64,000 bases of DNA from Bog-473 sp963834405 (GCA_963834405.1 CAWIBX010000005.1:1-64000); one strand, 5' to 3'. Positions 25,378-34,606 are shown, counted from the stretch's first letter. Numbers and translations: made by a program. The notes: generated by a model not told the origin, from the letters alone.

Positions 25378-26736
25378 TCAATGGACCACGACGTAAACCA
25401 CGAAGGCCCCAGTGCAAGGCAACTGACCTGAGCCGGGGTGGACGCAGTCGCTCTCGGACACAGTGATCTCCGCGGTTCCCGGCTTCCAGGCCCGAAACTC
25501 GGCGACGAGAGGTTGAGGGCTCGAGGTCAAAGGACCCAGGACAGCCGGGTCGCTCGAAACAGCCGGATTGGTGAAGGAAGTCCCTTGGGCCCCGGGCAGC
25601 GGATTCATCGTGACGACTTCGCCGACGCTCACATCTAACGTTTGGCCACTCGTCGAAATGTTGACGGGGACGAGGGCGGGCGGGACAGTCGTCGTAGTCG
25701 TCGAGGTCGTTCCTGAGGGGGTCGCAGGCCGGGCGCTAAAACCCGTCAACAGCCCCGTCGGATCGTGGCCGATCACGGCGGGCAAGTTCGCGGTCACGAC
25801 CGCCGCGTGCAGGCTGATGGGAATCGACTCGGGTTGCCCACACTGACCGAACGGTTGGGTGACAACAACCGCCACGTTGGGACCGGCTTGGTCGACGAGG
25901 ACGGGATCGGGAACCTTGTCGCATGGAAAGGCCGTCGCGGCGATCGTGCCCGAATAGCCGTCGGGGTTGCGCGAGACGAGCGTCCAGGACACCGAGACTG
26001 ATTCTCCGGCCACGCCGACGCGGGGCGCGACCCGAGCACCCGAGGTACACCCACCCGGGCCACCCTCCCAGTAGATGAGCGCGTCGGTACCACTGCGAGC
26101 GTCGATCATGAACACCTCGTAGCCGTGATCGCCGGGGCGGGGAACGAGGTGCACCGGGTGGCTCTCGGCCGGGCAGCTGAGCGCAGGGGGATTTTCGTGG
26201 ACCACCACCAGCCAGGCCAGCCGATCGTGGAACGAGGCCACGGTCGGGTTCTGGGCGGCCACGTTCCCTGGGTAGGGAAAACTCGTGATGGCGGGAAAGA
26301 ACTTCTTGGCGAGGCTGACCCGGCCGTAGCCGACAGCGACGCCCTGTGCCGCCGCCGAACTCAGCCCGCCCGTTGACGCCATGGCACCACAGAGGGCCTG
26401 GTGCGCACTGAGAAACGGGGCATCGCCTGGTCGCGGAGGTTTGACCACCAGGTCGTTTCCGTCGAGAGTGAAACCGCGGCGTGCTGCGCCTCCTCGCAGG
26501 GCGCTCACCGCTGGACCCGAAAGCCTGGTGCTGGTGTGAGCGGTCTGCCGAACACCATGCGGCAGCGACGGCAGTGAGCAGCTGAAATCGGCGGGGTCGA
26601 AACTGGAGTTCGGCTCGACCGCCGCTGATGTCCCGGCCACCCCTACCGGGATCGACACAGTTGCGACGATGGCGACAATCGTCAGAGCGTGGATCCGAAT
26701 CGCCCTCCACACGGAAGCAATGCTGCGGAGATGCAC
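25378..26736 (-). CDS. Secreted protein of unknown function
   Basis: A 452-residue exported protein with a signal-anchor or signal peptide at about 15-38. A Cys-containing globular part occupies about 50-310 (paired cysteines in FSCSLP, ALCGAM, LSCPAES, GGCTSG, FPCDKV, GQCGQP). A Thr-rich linker (about 345-352) leads to a final Ig-like domain with a DCVHPGSGQLPCTG cysteine pair. I do not recognise the main domain. It lies behind and in the same direction as the propeller gene, separated by 114 bp, so the two may be co-expressed surface proteins. Confidence 0.6.
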   Translation of the reverse strand: MHLRSIASVWRAIRIHALTIVAIVATVSIPVGVAGTSAAVEPNSSFDPADFSCSLPSLPHGVRQTAHTSTRLSGPAVSALRGGAARRGFTLDGNDLVVKPPRPGDAPFLSAHQALCGAMASTGGLSSAAAQGVAVGYGRVSLAKKFFPAITSFPYPGNVAAQNPTVASFHDRLAWLVVVHENPPALSCPAESHPVHLVPRPGDHGYEVFMIDARSGTDALIYWEGGPGGCTSGARVAPRVGVAGESVSVSWTLVSRNPDGYSGTIAATAFPCDKVPDPVLVDQAGPNVAVVVTQPFGQCGQPESIPISLHAAVVTANLPAVIGHDPTGLLTGFSARPATPSGTTSTTTTTVPPALVPVNISTSGQTLDVSVGEVVTMNPLPGAQGTSFTNPAVSSDPAVLGPLTSSPQPLVAEFRAWKPGTAEITVSESDCVHPGSGQLPCTGAFVVYVVVH

Positions 26737-27155
26737 ATGATGTAGACGCTCAGGCGGGCAGAGTGGTTCGAACGTCCCCGAGCGCCGGGAGCGAGAGCAC
26801 CCAGGCTGTGGGCTTAACCCTTGTCGTGAGCGGGAAGGAAGGTCGCACCGCCGGGCGCACCGCCGTAGAGGCTTACGGGCCCACCTGCTGAAGGAATCAG
26901 CTTGATCCCGGGGTTAACCGTCGTCACCTTTGGAGCCGAACTCGGTCCCTGCGACCCCGAATGGAGTCCACCGACATCGGGTACGAGATGCGGGGTGACG
27001 TCCCGCTGACCCGCAGTCTCCGGTCCCCGTGTTGGGCCGCGCAGCATTAGCGGGAGGGGGGCAGGCCCCCCTCCCGTCCTCCTCCCGGCGCGACCGGGTG
27101 CCCATTGAGGTTGTCGGGCCGGCAGAGCCGTCCCTCATGCGCTATCGCGTTGCCC
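26737..27155. other. Intergenic region with a strong hairpin
   Basis: These 419 bp separate two divergent genes. A frame on the minus strand (26814-27047) has weak coding character and no recognisable family. The notable structure is the hairpin at 27051-27076, 80 bp upstream of the next gene. No promoter could be assigned. Confidence 0.45.
27051..27076. repeat. Perfect 11-bp GC-only hairpin
   Basis: CGGGAGGGGGG (27051-27061) and CCCCCCTCCCG (27066-27076) pair perfectly around a 4-base loop. No T-run follows on either side, so it is not a classical terminator. It lies just upstream of the unknown winged-helix gene and could mark an element end or block read-through. Confidence 0.6.
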
Positions 27156-28769
27156 ATGGCGAGCGTGACAAACATCAATGACGTGCTGGAGGGCCATGTG
27201 GGTCTGGATCTGTCATGCATCGATCGCATCTATCTCAACGCCTACGTTCCCAACATGGCCGTCGGCGGGCAGGTGGTGCGTTTCCTCACAGCGCACCTCG
27301 GGAACAAGATCCCTTCTCCGGCCCTCCTTGAGAAGATCGGCAACCGCTTCCGACGCGACGTGAAGGCCTTCGCCGAGGAGAACGACATCCCGATCCTGCA
27401 CCTAAAGAAGCCTGACCGATCTCGTTGGGACGACCGCAAGCTCGATCATGTCCGACCCTTCCTCGAGCGGGCCGAGCGCGAGGCCCGATTCGGGGTCGTC
27501 GCCATTGTCCAGGCCCAGGAGTTCCAGTGGGTCTTCAGTGGCAAGGACCATTCACGCGGGAAGGTCAAGCACTTCGACTTCGTCCGCGAGGAGCGCCGCG
27601 TCGGGATCTACTACTTCTACCTGCTCGATCCTGAGTTCGGACCCGGCTTCATCAAGATCGCCACTTACTTCCCCTATCCGACCAAGGTATGGCTGAACGG
27701 CCATGAGTGGGCCAAGCGTCAGGCCGAGCGGGAGGGCCTCGCCTACACCGCGCTGGTCAACGGCTTCGCCAGCTGTGCGGACCCGGAGCGGCTCCAAGAG
27801 ATCTGCGACCGCCTCGGACCCGAGCAGATCAACGCCTTCTTTTCCTACTGGACCACCGTCATCCCTGTGCCATGGACCCAAGCTGATCGAGCCGCCGGGT
27901 ACTTCTGGGACCTCTCGATGCGCCAGGTGGAAGTCTCTCGCACGCTGGTCTTTGACGATCCCCGCCGGGCCCGACGCTTCTTCGAGGCCTTGGTTGCCGA
28001 CAACATCGATGTGGGACGACCCGAAGAGGTCTCGGTCATCTTTGCCCGCCAGGTGCGAAAGACCACCAAAGAACCCTTCGGCACCCGGATCTTCTCGCCC
28101 GGCACCGACGTCAAGATGGACTTTCGCTACAAGCACAGCCGGGTCAAGCAGTACTTGAAAGAAGGGAGAGCCCTACGTATCGAAACCGTCATCAACAAGG
28201 CCTGGGACCTCACCATTCGCTCGCGGATCGAACATCTCCCCGAGCTGGTGGAGCGGGCCCGGCAGGTCAACCATCGGGTGCTTATGATCGAACGTGCCGG
28301 CCAGGGTTGTGCCATCGGCTCTGCGCTCTTTGAGCGCATCCACCAGCCCTACGCACGAGAGGGCCAACGAACCGGGGCCTTGCGCTTCGGGGATCCACGC
28401 GCCATGGCCCTGGCCGGCGCACTATGTCTCATCGTCCACGCCGTCACCGGCTTCACGAATAAAAGCCTTCGCGGGCAGGTGGCCGGACTCCTCGGCACGG
28501 ACTACACGCGTACCCAGATGACCTATGACCTGCGGCGTCTCCGTCTCCACGGCCTCATCGAACGGATCCCGCACACCAATACCTACGTCACCACTGCAGT
28601 GGGCATCAGGGTTGCCGTCTTTTACACCAAGCTCTATCGCCGACTGCTCGACCCCCTTCTCGACGCAGATCGACCGCCTGCGCCACCCGAGCTACGTAAC
28701 GCCCTGCGAGCCATCGATTCGGCTATACGGGACTACGCGGATGACGCCCGCCTCGGAGTTGCCGCATGA
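27156..28769 (+). CDS. Conserved protein of unknown function with C-terminal winged helix
   Basis: A 537-residue protein that I recognise only as a widespread unannotated family. ATG 27156 (MASVTNINDVLEGHVGLDL) is preferred over an upstream frame extension. The N-terminal part has RIYLNAYVPNMAVGGQVVRF and an FFSYWTTVIPVPWTQADRAAGY block; the middle contains many Arg and acidic residues. Residues about 430-510 look like a winged helix (SLRGQVAGLLGTDYTRTQMTYDLRRL). There is no signal peptide or membrane segment. The family seems to occur in accessory DNA, which together with the upstream hairpin suggests a mobile-element or nucleic-acid role; that is a guess. Confidence 0.6.
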   Translation: MASVTNINDVLEGHVGLDLSCIDRIYLNAYVPNMAVGGQVVRFLTAHLGNKIPSPALLEKIGNRFRRDVKAFAEENDIPILHLKKPDRSRWDDRKLDHVRPFLERAEREARFGVVAIVQAQEFQWVFSGKDHSRGKVKHFDFVREERRVGIYYFYLLDPEFGPGFIKIATYFPYPTKVWLNGHEWAKRQAEREGLAYTALVNGFASCADPERLQEICDRLGPEQINAFFSYWTTVIPVPWTQADRAAGYFWDLSMRQVEVSRTLVFDDPRRARRFFEALVADNIDVGRPEEVSVIFARQVRKTTKEPFGTRIFSPGTDVKMDFRYKHSRVKQYLKEGRALRIETVINKAWDLTIRSRIEHLPELVERARQVNHRVLMIERAGQGCAIGSALFERIHQPYAREGQRTGALRFGDPRAMALAGALCLIVHAVTGFTNKSLRGQVAGLLGTDYTRTQMTYDLRRLRLHGLIERIPHTNTYVTTAVGIRVAVFYTKLYRRLLDPLLDADRPPAPPELRNALRAIDSAIRDYADDARLGVAA

Positions 28770-29075
28770 GAAAACGTGTCACATCGTCAAGAGTTTGAAC
28801 TCCAAAGAAGAACTAGCACCGCCGCACAAGTGCCTCCGGCCAGCACAACTCCGAGTGCGGTCACCAGGAGCCGCCGTCTCAGCGTGAGTATCGGCTGGCG
28901 AAGCACCCCATCATTCTCCCACCAGCCGAGTGGTCGTCAACCGTCCCCCGGTCGACCTTGTGTGACCGCCGTATCGCAGACTGGGTGAGTGGCGGAGACG
29001 CATATTCGAATTGATTCGTATTCCAGCGGATCTGCACCGTAGCGGGCAGCTTTCGGATCCGCCGGATTGATTCGG
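28770..29075. other. Intergenic gap between convergent genes
   Basis: The 306 bp hold no coding frame of note. A GCGGATC (about 29021) and a GGATCCGC (about 29055) are inverted around some 27 bp and could be part of a bidirectional terminator, but no T-run supports it. Confidence 0.4.
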
Positions 29076-30317
29076 CTAAGGCGATTCGACCCAGACATAG
29101 ATAGATCCGACTGGGGGCCCAAAGTCCGCTGGGAGCTTTACGCCTGGTAGCTCCAAACGGTGCGCCTTGCTACTGGCTAGGGCATAGGTAGCAATGCCGG
29201 GGCTGTGCTGCTTGTTGAACTGCCCGAAAAAGAGCCGTGAGCCGTCAGGTGTCCATGCCAAGGGGCCGGACGCGCCGATGCTCGCGGGCACAACCGCCGA
29301 ACGACCCGTCTTCAGGTCTATGAGAACCAGCCGGCTCAGTCGGGCGATTGAGCGAAAACTGACTGCACCAGGAGAACCGGGGCGTGGCGCCCAGACCACC
29401 GCAGCCTTGGACGCGTCCGGGGAGATCGACATCGCTGTAACCCAATCACCACTTGGGCCGGCGACAGACCGGAGCGGATCGCCCTCTGGGTTATCGACGT
29501 GGAGGGTGTTTCCAAACGTCCACACCACCTGGGTGGACGTGGAGGCCACCTGATCCCACGGGCCGAGTGACGCAATCCCCGACTCGCTGACAGGGTCCCA
29601 CAGCTCGAGGACCTGCGTCGTGGGACTCTTCTCAAGGATCAAGGACGGTCCGGACTGCCCGATCACGATTGAGCGTGCGGGGATTGAGATGGGCTGACCG
29701 ACCATCACGCCGCGTCCGTCGTACTCGGCGGCACTGGTTGCACCGAAGGGAGAACGCGTGAGCCACACGTCCTGCGGGTTGTTCGCCGGTGCGGGGTAAC
29801 TGCCGGCCGAAGGGCCCCAGCGGTGAAGAACTTGTTGCAGGTTCGGAGACAGCGAGACGAGCTGATCTGCGCTCAGTCCGAGATCTGCGCCGCCCAGTCC
29901 AATGACATAACCAGCTCGGCTCAGGACGTATGCCGGACCCGCACCCAGAGGTAGCGAGCTTGTTCTGCCATGTATGTACCCGTGCGCAAGGTTGACGGTG
30001 ACCTGCTGCTGTGCCGTCACGATGCCCAGGTTGACTCTGGGGTTGATGGCCAGCACGGGCTGCATCCGCAACGGTTCCGAGGTCGGGGTCGGACTCGCCA
30101 CGGTAAGGGCGATCACCAGGCCGAGCACGCCTGCCGCGGTGCCCAAGGTCGCGATCACCCCTCTGCGGATTCTTCTCACCCGACGAAACCTCTCGACGTT
30201 GGGAGGGCCGACGCGCGGAATGGTCTCTTCCACTCTTCGAGACGTCGTGCGTAAGAGGTCGGCGATGTGGGCATCGTCAAGTTGGTTAGTGGAGGACACT
30301 GGATTCACCTCGGTCAA
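29076..30317 (-). CDS. Membrane-anchored propeller protein, probable anti-sigma partner
   Basis: A 413-residue protein with a cytoplasmic N-terminus of about 50 residues (LADLLRT-like helix at 15-30, basic RRVRRIRRG), one transmembrane helix at about 53-75, and an extracytoplasmic beta-propeller-like domain (PDASKAAVVWAPRPG, TPDGSRLFFGQF). The ATG at 30317 lies inside the end of the sigma-factor gene (32-bp overlap), so the two are made together. That arrangement and topology fit an anti-sigma factor with a sensory outside domain. No zinc-finger anti-sigma motif is present, so the assignment rests on context. Confidence 0.6.
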   Translation of the reverse strand: MTEVNPVSSTNQLDDAHIADLLRTTSRRVEETIPRVGPPNVERFRRVRRIRRGVIATLGTAAGVLGLVIALTVASPTPTSEPLRMQPVLAINPRVNLGIVTAQQQVTVNLAHGYIHGRTSSLPLGAGPAYVLSRAGYVIGLGGADLGLSADQLVSLSPNLQQVLHRWGPSAGSYPAPANNPQDVWLTRSPFGATSAAEYDGRGVMVGQPISIPARSIVIGQSGPSLILEKSPTTQVLELWDPVSESGIASLGPWDQVASTSTQVVWTFGNTLHVDNPEGDPLRSVAGPSGDWVTAMSISPDASKAAVVWAPRPGSPGAVSFRSIARLSRLVLIDLKTGRSAVVPASIGASGPLAWTPDGSRLFFGQFNKQHSPGIATYALASSKAHRLELPGVKLPADFGPPVGSIYVWVESP

Positions 30318-30798
30318 TGGGCTCGGTCATGATTCGATGGAGTGCCTGTCGGCCCCGGCTCACGAGAGACTTCGCTGTCCCCAGCTTGACCGCCATCTCG
30401 GCTGCCACCCCTTCGAGGGGGAGCCCGACGAGATAGAAGAGGACGATGGCCTCACGTTGTCGAGTCGAGATTTTTCGCAACGCGTCGAGGAGGTCGAGGT
30501 CTTGCGGAGCGACCTCGGGTGCTTGAACGTACTGAAGATCACTTTCACCAACGGCGACCACTCGGCGGAGTTTGCGCCAGTTGCTCGTGGCCTCGTTGAA
30601 TGCGACCCGGCGTATCCAGCCCTCAGGATCCTCGAGGACCGACACCTTGTCCCAGCGGTTCCAGGCGCGGTAGAGGGCTTCTTGGACGGCATCCTGGGCT
30701 GCGTGGAGGTTTCCTGTGACCAAGGTCACCTGGCCCACGAGGCGCGCGTAGCTGCGTCGATAGGTCTCCTCGAAGGTCGCGTCTGGCCGCCCGGTCAT
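30286..30798 (-). CDS. ECF-type RNA polymerase sigma factor (SigE family)
   Basis: A 170-residue sigma factor. Region 2 is at about residues 10-75 (YARLVGQVTLVTGNLHAAQDAVQEALYRAWNRW, split by a short loop). Region 4 is at about 105-155 (ISTRQREAIVLFYLVGLPLEGVAAEMAV, then SRGRQALHRI). ATG 30798 is chosen because GAGGAG lies upstream; the frame extends 39 codons further but lacks coding character. It directs RNA polymerase to a small regulon and is likely held inactive by the overlapping downstream membrane protein. A candidate self-promoter is at 30822-30844. Confidence 0.9.
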   Translation of the reverse strand: MTGRPDATFEETYRRSYARLVGQVTLVTGNLHAAQDAVQEALYRAWNRWDKVSVLEDPEGWIRRVAFNEATSNWRKLRRVVAVGESDLQYVQAPEVAPQDLDLLDALRKISTRQREAIVLFYLVGLPLEGVAAEMAVKLGTAKSLVSRGRQALHRIMTEPIDRGESSVLH

Positions 30799-30821
30799 TC
30801 CTGAGATTCTCCTCTGGTGAC

Positions 30822-30844
30822 ACGTCCGAGGCAGCAGAAAGGTT
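30822..30844 (-). promoter_or_regulatory. Candidate ECF promoter for the sigma-factor operon
   Basis: On the minus strand AACC (30844-30841) is followed after exactly 16 bp by CGT (30824-30822), 24 bp before the sigma start. AAC-N16-CGT is the general ECF promoter layout, so autoregulation is likely. The match is short and the confidence moderate. Confidence 0.4.
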
Positions 30845-30886
30845 GCAGACGTAACGGCTGTGTTGTGCAACAACGCGTGAGTCACA

Positions 30887-31648
30887 ATGTTGCCGATGCT
30901 CGATTCCTCCTCCATCTCCGTCGTTCTCCGGACTTATCGGCCGGAGCGTGATGCCCTTTTGGAGTTTTTAGCCAGGCTCTCGGCTGACGATTGGACCCAG
31001 CCGACTGAATGTCCGGCCTACTCAGTGAAGGGCATCGCCACGCATGTCTTGGGTGACGACTTCTCTCTCCTCAGCCGACAGCGTGATGCTGCCGTCCAGG
31101 GCTTGGTGTACATGGCCGACGAGCTTCCCGGAGCCGACTTCCGAACGCTCCTCGACGCGTTCAACGACAGATGGGTGGCAACGACCCGGTTCATGAGCCC
31201 GTCCCTTCTGATCGAACTGCTCCGTCTCACCGGTGAGTGGACCGCCGCGTACTACGAGTCCGTCGATCCGGACTCGCCCGGTGAATCCGTAGGGCTGTTC
31301 GGCGCGAGCCAAGACTCGAGCTCCCCGTTCTGGCAGGCGATCGCCCGGGAGTACCTCGAGCGCTGGATCCACCATTCACAAATCCGCAGGGCACTCGGTT
31401 TGGGGTCGCTGGCGGACCGGCAGTTCCTCCGCACTGGGATCGAGGTGGCCGCTGCAATGGCTCAGATGGAGCCTGTTGTACCAACCGATTCCGAAGGGGT
31501 TTGGGGCTTTGGGCCGATCGTGCTCGGGCCGGCGCAGCAGGCCGCCGACATCTTGACCCTCGCCCATACCGCCGAGTCAATCCGACAGCTCGCAACTGGG
31601 CCCGCAGACATAGTCGACTTCGTTGCAGCGGTGGCCGGCAGACAATGA
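30887..31648 (+). CDS. Mycothiol-dependent maleylpyruvate-isomerase-like protein
   Basis: A 253-residue DinB/MDMPI-fold protein. The N-terminal four-helix bundle begins with PERDALLEFLARLSADDW, followed by TECPAYSVKGIATHVLGDDF and then EYLERWIHHSQIRRALG. These include metal-ligand histidines typical of mycothiol S-transferases. ATG 30887 (or ATG 30896) starts it, 88 bp from the divergent sigma gene. The actual reaction is not known; family members conjugate or isomerise with mycothiol as cofactor. It is one of three such genes in the window. Confidence 0.75.
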   Translation: MLPMLDSSSISVVLRTYRPERDALLEFLARLSADDWTQPTECPAYSVKGIATHVLGDDFSLLSRQRDAAVQGLVYMADELPGADFRTLLDAFNDRWVATTRFMSPSLLIELLRLTGEWTAAYYESVDPDSPGESVGLFGASQDSSSPFWQAIAREYLERWIHHSQIRRALGLGSLADRQFLRTGIEVAAAMAQMEPVVPTDSEGVWGFGPIVLGPAQQAADILTLAHTAESIRQLATGPADIVDFVAAVAGRQ

Positions 31649-31759
31649 GCCAGTCGTAGTTCGGCGTTAGGAGGGCCGAGGTCAGCCTCAGCAGGGTGAA
31701 TGTGCCCGTTCATTGACCGGGCCCGGGACTAGGGAAGGTTCAACGCCTACTGTCATCGC

Positions 31760-32944
31760 ATGCGAGTGCTCGCAGCATGCTCACTCGGTGGAGCCGGCCA
31801 TCTCCAGCCACTCGTGCCTTTTCTCAACGAGGCGCGCCGCAGTGGCCATGAGACGCTGGTGGTCTGCCCTCCTGCGATGGCAGGCATGGTCGACGAGACT
31901 GGGCACCCCTTCCAAATGGGCGGTGAGCCGCCAGAACACGCTGTCGGACCGATACGGGAGCAGCTTGCGATCGTGCCTGCGGACGAGGCATCAGTTCTGG
32001 GTAACAAGGAGTTGTTCGGACGGATGGCGACGACCGCAATGCTGCCGTCGATGGACGCGGTCCTGCAAGACTGGCAGCCAGATGTCGTACTGCGAGATCC
32101 GTGTGAATACGCCTCGGCCGTAGCCGCGGCCCCACTCGGGATCCCGACGGTGACAGTCGCGATTGGCTTGGCCGAGGTCGAGTGGGCCTCGATCGACATC
32201 GCGGCTCCAGCGCTCGAAGCCCATCGCGCTAGTTTCGTCCAGGAGCTGCGTCGATCGCCCTACGTGACACGGTTCCCGGCCACCGTGGACCCGTCGCCCT
32301 TCCCGGACACTCGACGGTTCAGCCAACCGCTACCAGCGCCGCACGGCGCGTTGGGAGACTGGTGGCCGGGTTCGAGCGCCCCCCTCGTCTACATGAGCTT
32401 CGGCACGGTCCTCGGCCACATGACAATCGCATCGAAGGTCTACCGGACTGCGTTGGAGGCCGTCACCGGGCTCGACGCCCGCGTTCTTCTGACCGTCGGA
32501 CGGAGGTTCGACCCGTCCCAGCTCAACGACGTACCCGACAACGTCCACGTCGAGGCCTGGGTCGACCAGGCGGACGCGCTCAGCGAGGCTGCACTGGTCG
32601 TCTGCCATGGCGGATCGGGGACCACCTTCGGCGCCCTCGCAGCTGGTGTCCCGGTGGTCGTCGTTCCGCTCTTCGCCGACCAGTTCACCAACGGATCCCG
32701 CGTGCTCCGAGTCGGTGCTGGCCTTCTGATCGAGGTCGACCGAGATACACAAGGGCGGCGGCCCCTTGGCAGTGGCGAGGCTGGCCACATCCGCGACGCC
32801 GTCGAAGCAGTGCTCGCCGACGACTCCTACCGCGAAGGTGCCCGAGCAATCGCGGCCGAGATGGCGGCAGCACCCACGATCAAGACGACCCTTGAGGATC
32901 TCCTGCGCATTGGCCGACTTCCGCACGGGCCGTCCGCATGGTGA
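31760..32944 (+). CDS. GT1-family glycosyltransferase (UGT/MGT-like)
   Basis: A 394-residue GT-B enzyme. The N-terminal Rossmann domain starts MRVLAACSLGGAGHLQPLVP. The C-terminal donor-binding domain carries VYMSFGTV and the nucleotide-sugar signature DALSEAALVVCHGGSGTTFGALAAGVPVVVVPLFADQ (here with line breaks DALSEAALVV, CHGGSGTTFG). Relatives glycosylate macrolides, sterols or other small lipophilic acceptors with UDP- or TDP-sugars. It stands alone, 111 bp after the MDMPI gene. Neither acceptor nor donor can be deduced. Confidence 0.9.
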   Translation: MRVLAACSLGGAGHLQPLVPFLNEARRSGHETLVVCPPAMAGMVDETGHPFQMGGEPPEHAVGPIREQLAIVPADEASVLGNKELFGRMATTAMLPSMDAVLQDWQPDVVLRDPCEYASAVAAAPLGIPTVTVAIGLAEVEWASIDIAAPALEAHRASFVQELRRSPYVTRFPATVDPSPFPDTRRFSQPLPAPHGALGDWWPGSSAPLVYMSFGTVLGHMTIASKVYRTALEAVTGLDARVLLTVGRRFDPSQLNDVPDNVHVEAWVDQADALSEAALVVCHGGSGTTFGALAAGVPVVVVPLFADQFTNGSRVLRVGAGLLIEVDRDTQGRRPLGSGEAGHIRDAVEAVLADDSYREGARAIAAEMAAAPTIKTTLEDLLRIGRLPHGPSAW

Positions 32945-32999
32945 CGAGAACGCGCCCCAGTAGGCCGGGTCTGCGTGTCATCTACTCCTGCCCGAGCAG

Positions 33000-33650
33000 C
33001 TAACGGACAGCTTCGCGGATGGAGCCCGCGAGCTGATCGGACGGACTTCCGAGCGTCAGGTCCCAGATCCGGTCCCGGTGGATCCATATCGTCGCCATTT
33101 CACAGTGGCGGGCACCTGCGATGTCGGCGGTGGGCGAGTCGCCAATCATCCATTTGGCCTGCGCACGCGCTTTTGCCGTCTCTTCACCGACAGCCCGCTG
33201 AAGCGCTACTTCGAAAATCCGGCGGTCTGGCTTGGCGATACCCAACTCCCCTGACGAACAGAAACCATTGACGAAGGGAAGAAGTCCCAGCCGCTCGGCC
33301 TTTCTGAGCTGGTGAGTGTGTGGCCCATTGGTGATGATGCAGATCCGCCAGTCGGCCGCCTGGAGGTCGGCGAGGCAGTTCTGGATATCGCTATCCGGCC
33401 TGAGCATCTCCCAATAGCCTTCGTAATACACCGATACCAAGGTCTCAACAGGTTCCTGCAGACCGAAGTGCGCCTTCGCGTTCGTCCATAGATCAGTTCG
33501 GTCGGTAAGACCGTCCTGGTCGGCGACGATCAGCCACTCGACGGCGGCTCGACTGAATCGATGATCCAGTGCGAACCTTTCCGCCCACCGTCGAAACGTG
33601 GCATCCCTGTCGTAGAGAGTGTTATCGAGGTCGAAGAGAGCGATTCGCAT
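33000..33650 (-). CDS. HAD-superfamily hydrolase
   Basis: A 216-residue HAD phosphatase. Motif I is LFDLDNTLYD (nucleophile and acid aspartates), motif II is IITNGP, motif III lysine is in ELGIAKPDRRIF, and motif IV is MIGDSPTADIAGA. ATG 33650 is chosen because it places motif I at residue 5, as usual. The cap is helical (C1 type). It dephosphorylates a small molecule, perhaps a sugar phosphate or nucleotide. It is divergent from the methyltransferase at 33755 with a 104-bp gap. Confidence 0.92.
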   Translation of the reverse strand: MRIALFDLDNTLYDRDATFRRWAERFALDHRFSRAAVEWLIVADQDGLTDRTDLWTNAKAHFGLQEPVETLVSVYYEGYWEMLRPDSDIQNCLADLQAADWRICIITNGPHTHQLRKAERLGLLPFVNGFCSSGELGIAKPDRRIFEVALQRAVGEETAKARAQAKWMIGDSPTADIAGARHCEMATIWIHRDRIWDLTLGSPSDQLAGSIREAVR

Positions 33651-33754
33651 GGGCCGTGGTTCTCGCCACATTGTCCCAGACCGCCGGGACTAGGTGCCTG
33701 CGGCACCACGGGGACAGTGCCCAGCGATTCGCCGCTCGTCCTAGCGTCTACGGC

Positions 33755-34606
33755 ATGGACGCGGATGAGACGCATGCGCTCGGCTACGAGCGGGTCGACG
33801 ACGATCCGAATGTCTCAGTCCTCCTCGAAACGATGGAGGCCACCGGGCGCTGGGAAGCCACCCTTCGACTTCGCGCATGGGAACGCGAGCAGCTGAACCT
33901 CACCCCTGGTCAGCGGCTCCTCGACGTCGGCTGCGGCCTGGGCGATGCCGCCCTCGCCCTGGCTGACGATCTCGGAAGCGATGGAGAGATCGTCGGCATC
34001 GACGCCTCGGCGGAGATGATCGCAGGTGCCCGATCGCGGGCGCGCACAGCGAGGTGCCGGGTCCGATTCACCATCGGCGACGCCCTTGAGCTTGCCGAGC
34101 CGAATTGCACCTTCGACATCGCTCGATCCGAACGGACCCTGCAGTGGTTGACCGATCCCAAAGCAGCCGTCGCCGAGATGGCCCGCGTGCTACGGCCAGG
34201 CGGCGTCCTGTCACTTATCGAGACCGATTGGTCGACGTTTGACATCGACGTCGGCGACGGCGACTTCGCCAAGCGTGTTCACGACGCCATGCAGATCAAG
34301 AGACGCCGAGCGTCTAACATCGGGCGCCGGCTCGCTGACCTCGTCAACGACTTCGGATTCGAACTGGTGGATCAAACGACGGCCACACAGCATTGGACTG
34401 CTTGGAATCCTGACGAGTCACCTGCTCCCGACGGATGCTTTTCGATGACCAGCCTCGCCGAGGACCTCATTGATGTCGGACAACTCGGCGCCGACGACCG
34501 GGATCGGTTCGTCTCGACCATTCACTCGGCTGCACACGAAGGCCGCTTTTCGATGGCCCTCAAGATGTTCGGGGTCGTTGCGGTAGCAAGTCGGAGCGCG
34601 CCGTAG
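33755..34606 (+). CDS. SAM-dependent methyltransferase (UbiE/COQ5-like)
   Basis: A 283-residue class I methyltransferase. Motif I is LLDVGCGLGDAALAL, followed by IVGIDASAEMI and the VRFTIGDALEL acidic loop, then the post-motif EMARVLRPGGVLSLIE. ATG 33755 (MDADETHALGYERVDDDP) is a good start; the frame runs on upstream through the divergent HAD promoter region. The C-terminal half probably forms the substrate lid. It transfers a methyl group from S-adenosylmethionine to an unknown small molecule. Confidence 0.9.
   Translation: MDADETHALGYERVDDDPNVSVLLETMEATGRWEATLRLRAWEREQLNLTPGQRLLDVGCGLGDAALALADDLGSDGEIVGIDASAEMIAGARSRARTARCRVRFTIGDALELAEPNCTFDIARSERTLQWLTDPKAAVAEMARVLRPGGVLSLIETDWSTFDIDVGDGDFAKRVHDAMQIKRRRASNIGRRLADLVNDFGFELVDQTTATQHWTAWNPDESPAPDGCFSMTSLAEDLIDVGQLGADDRDRFVSTIHSAAHEGRFSMALKMFGVVAVASRSAP

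Noticed and set aside
26814..27047. A 77-codon minus-strand frame rich in Gly and Pro
   Set aside because: No start signal, no family resemblance, short; listed only as part of the intergenic region.
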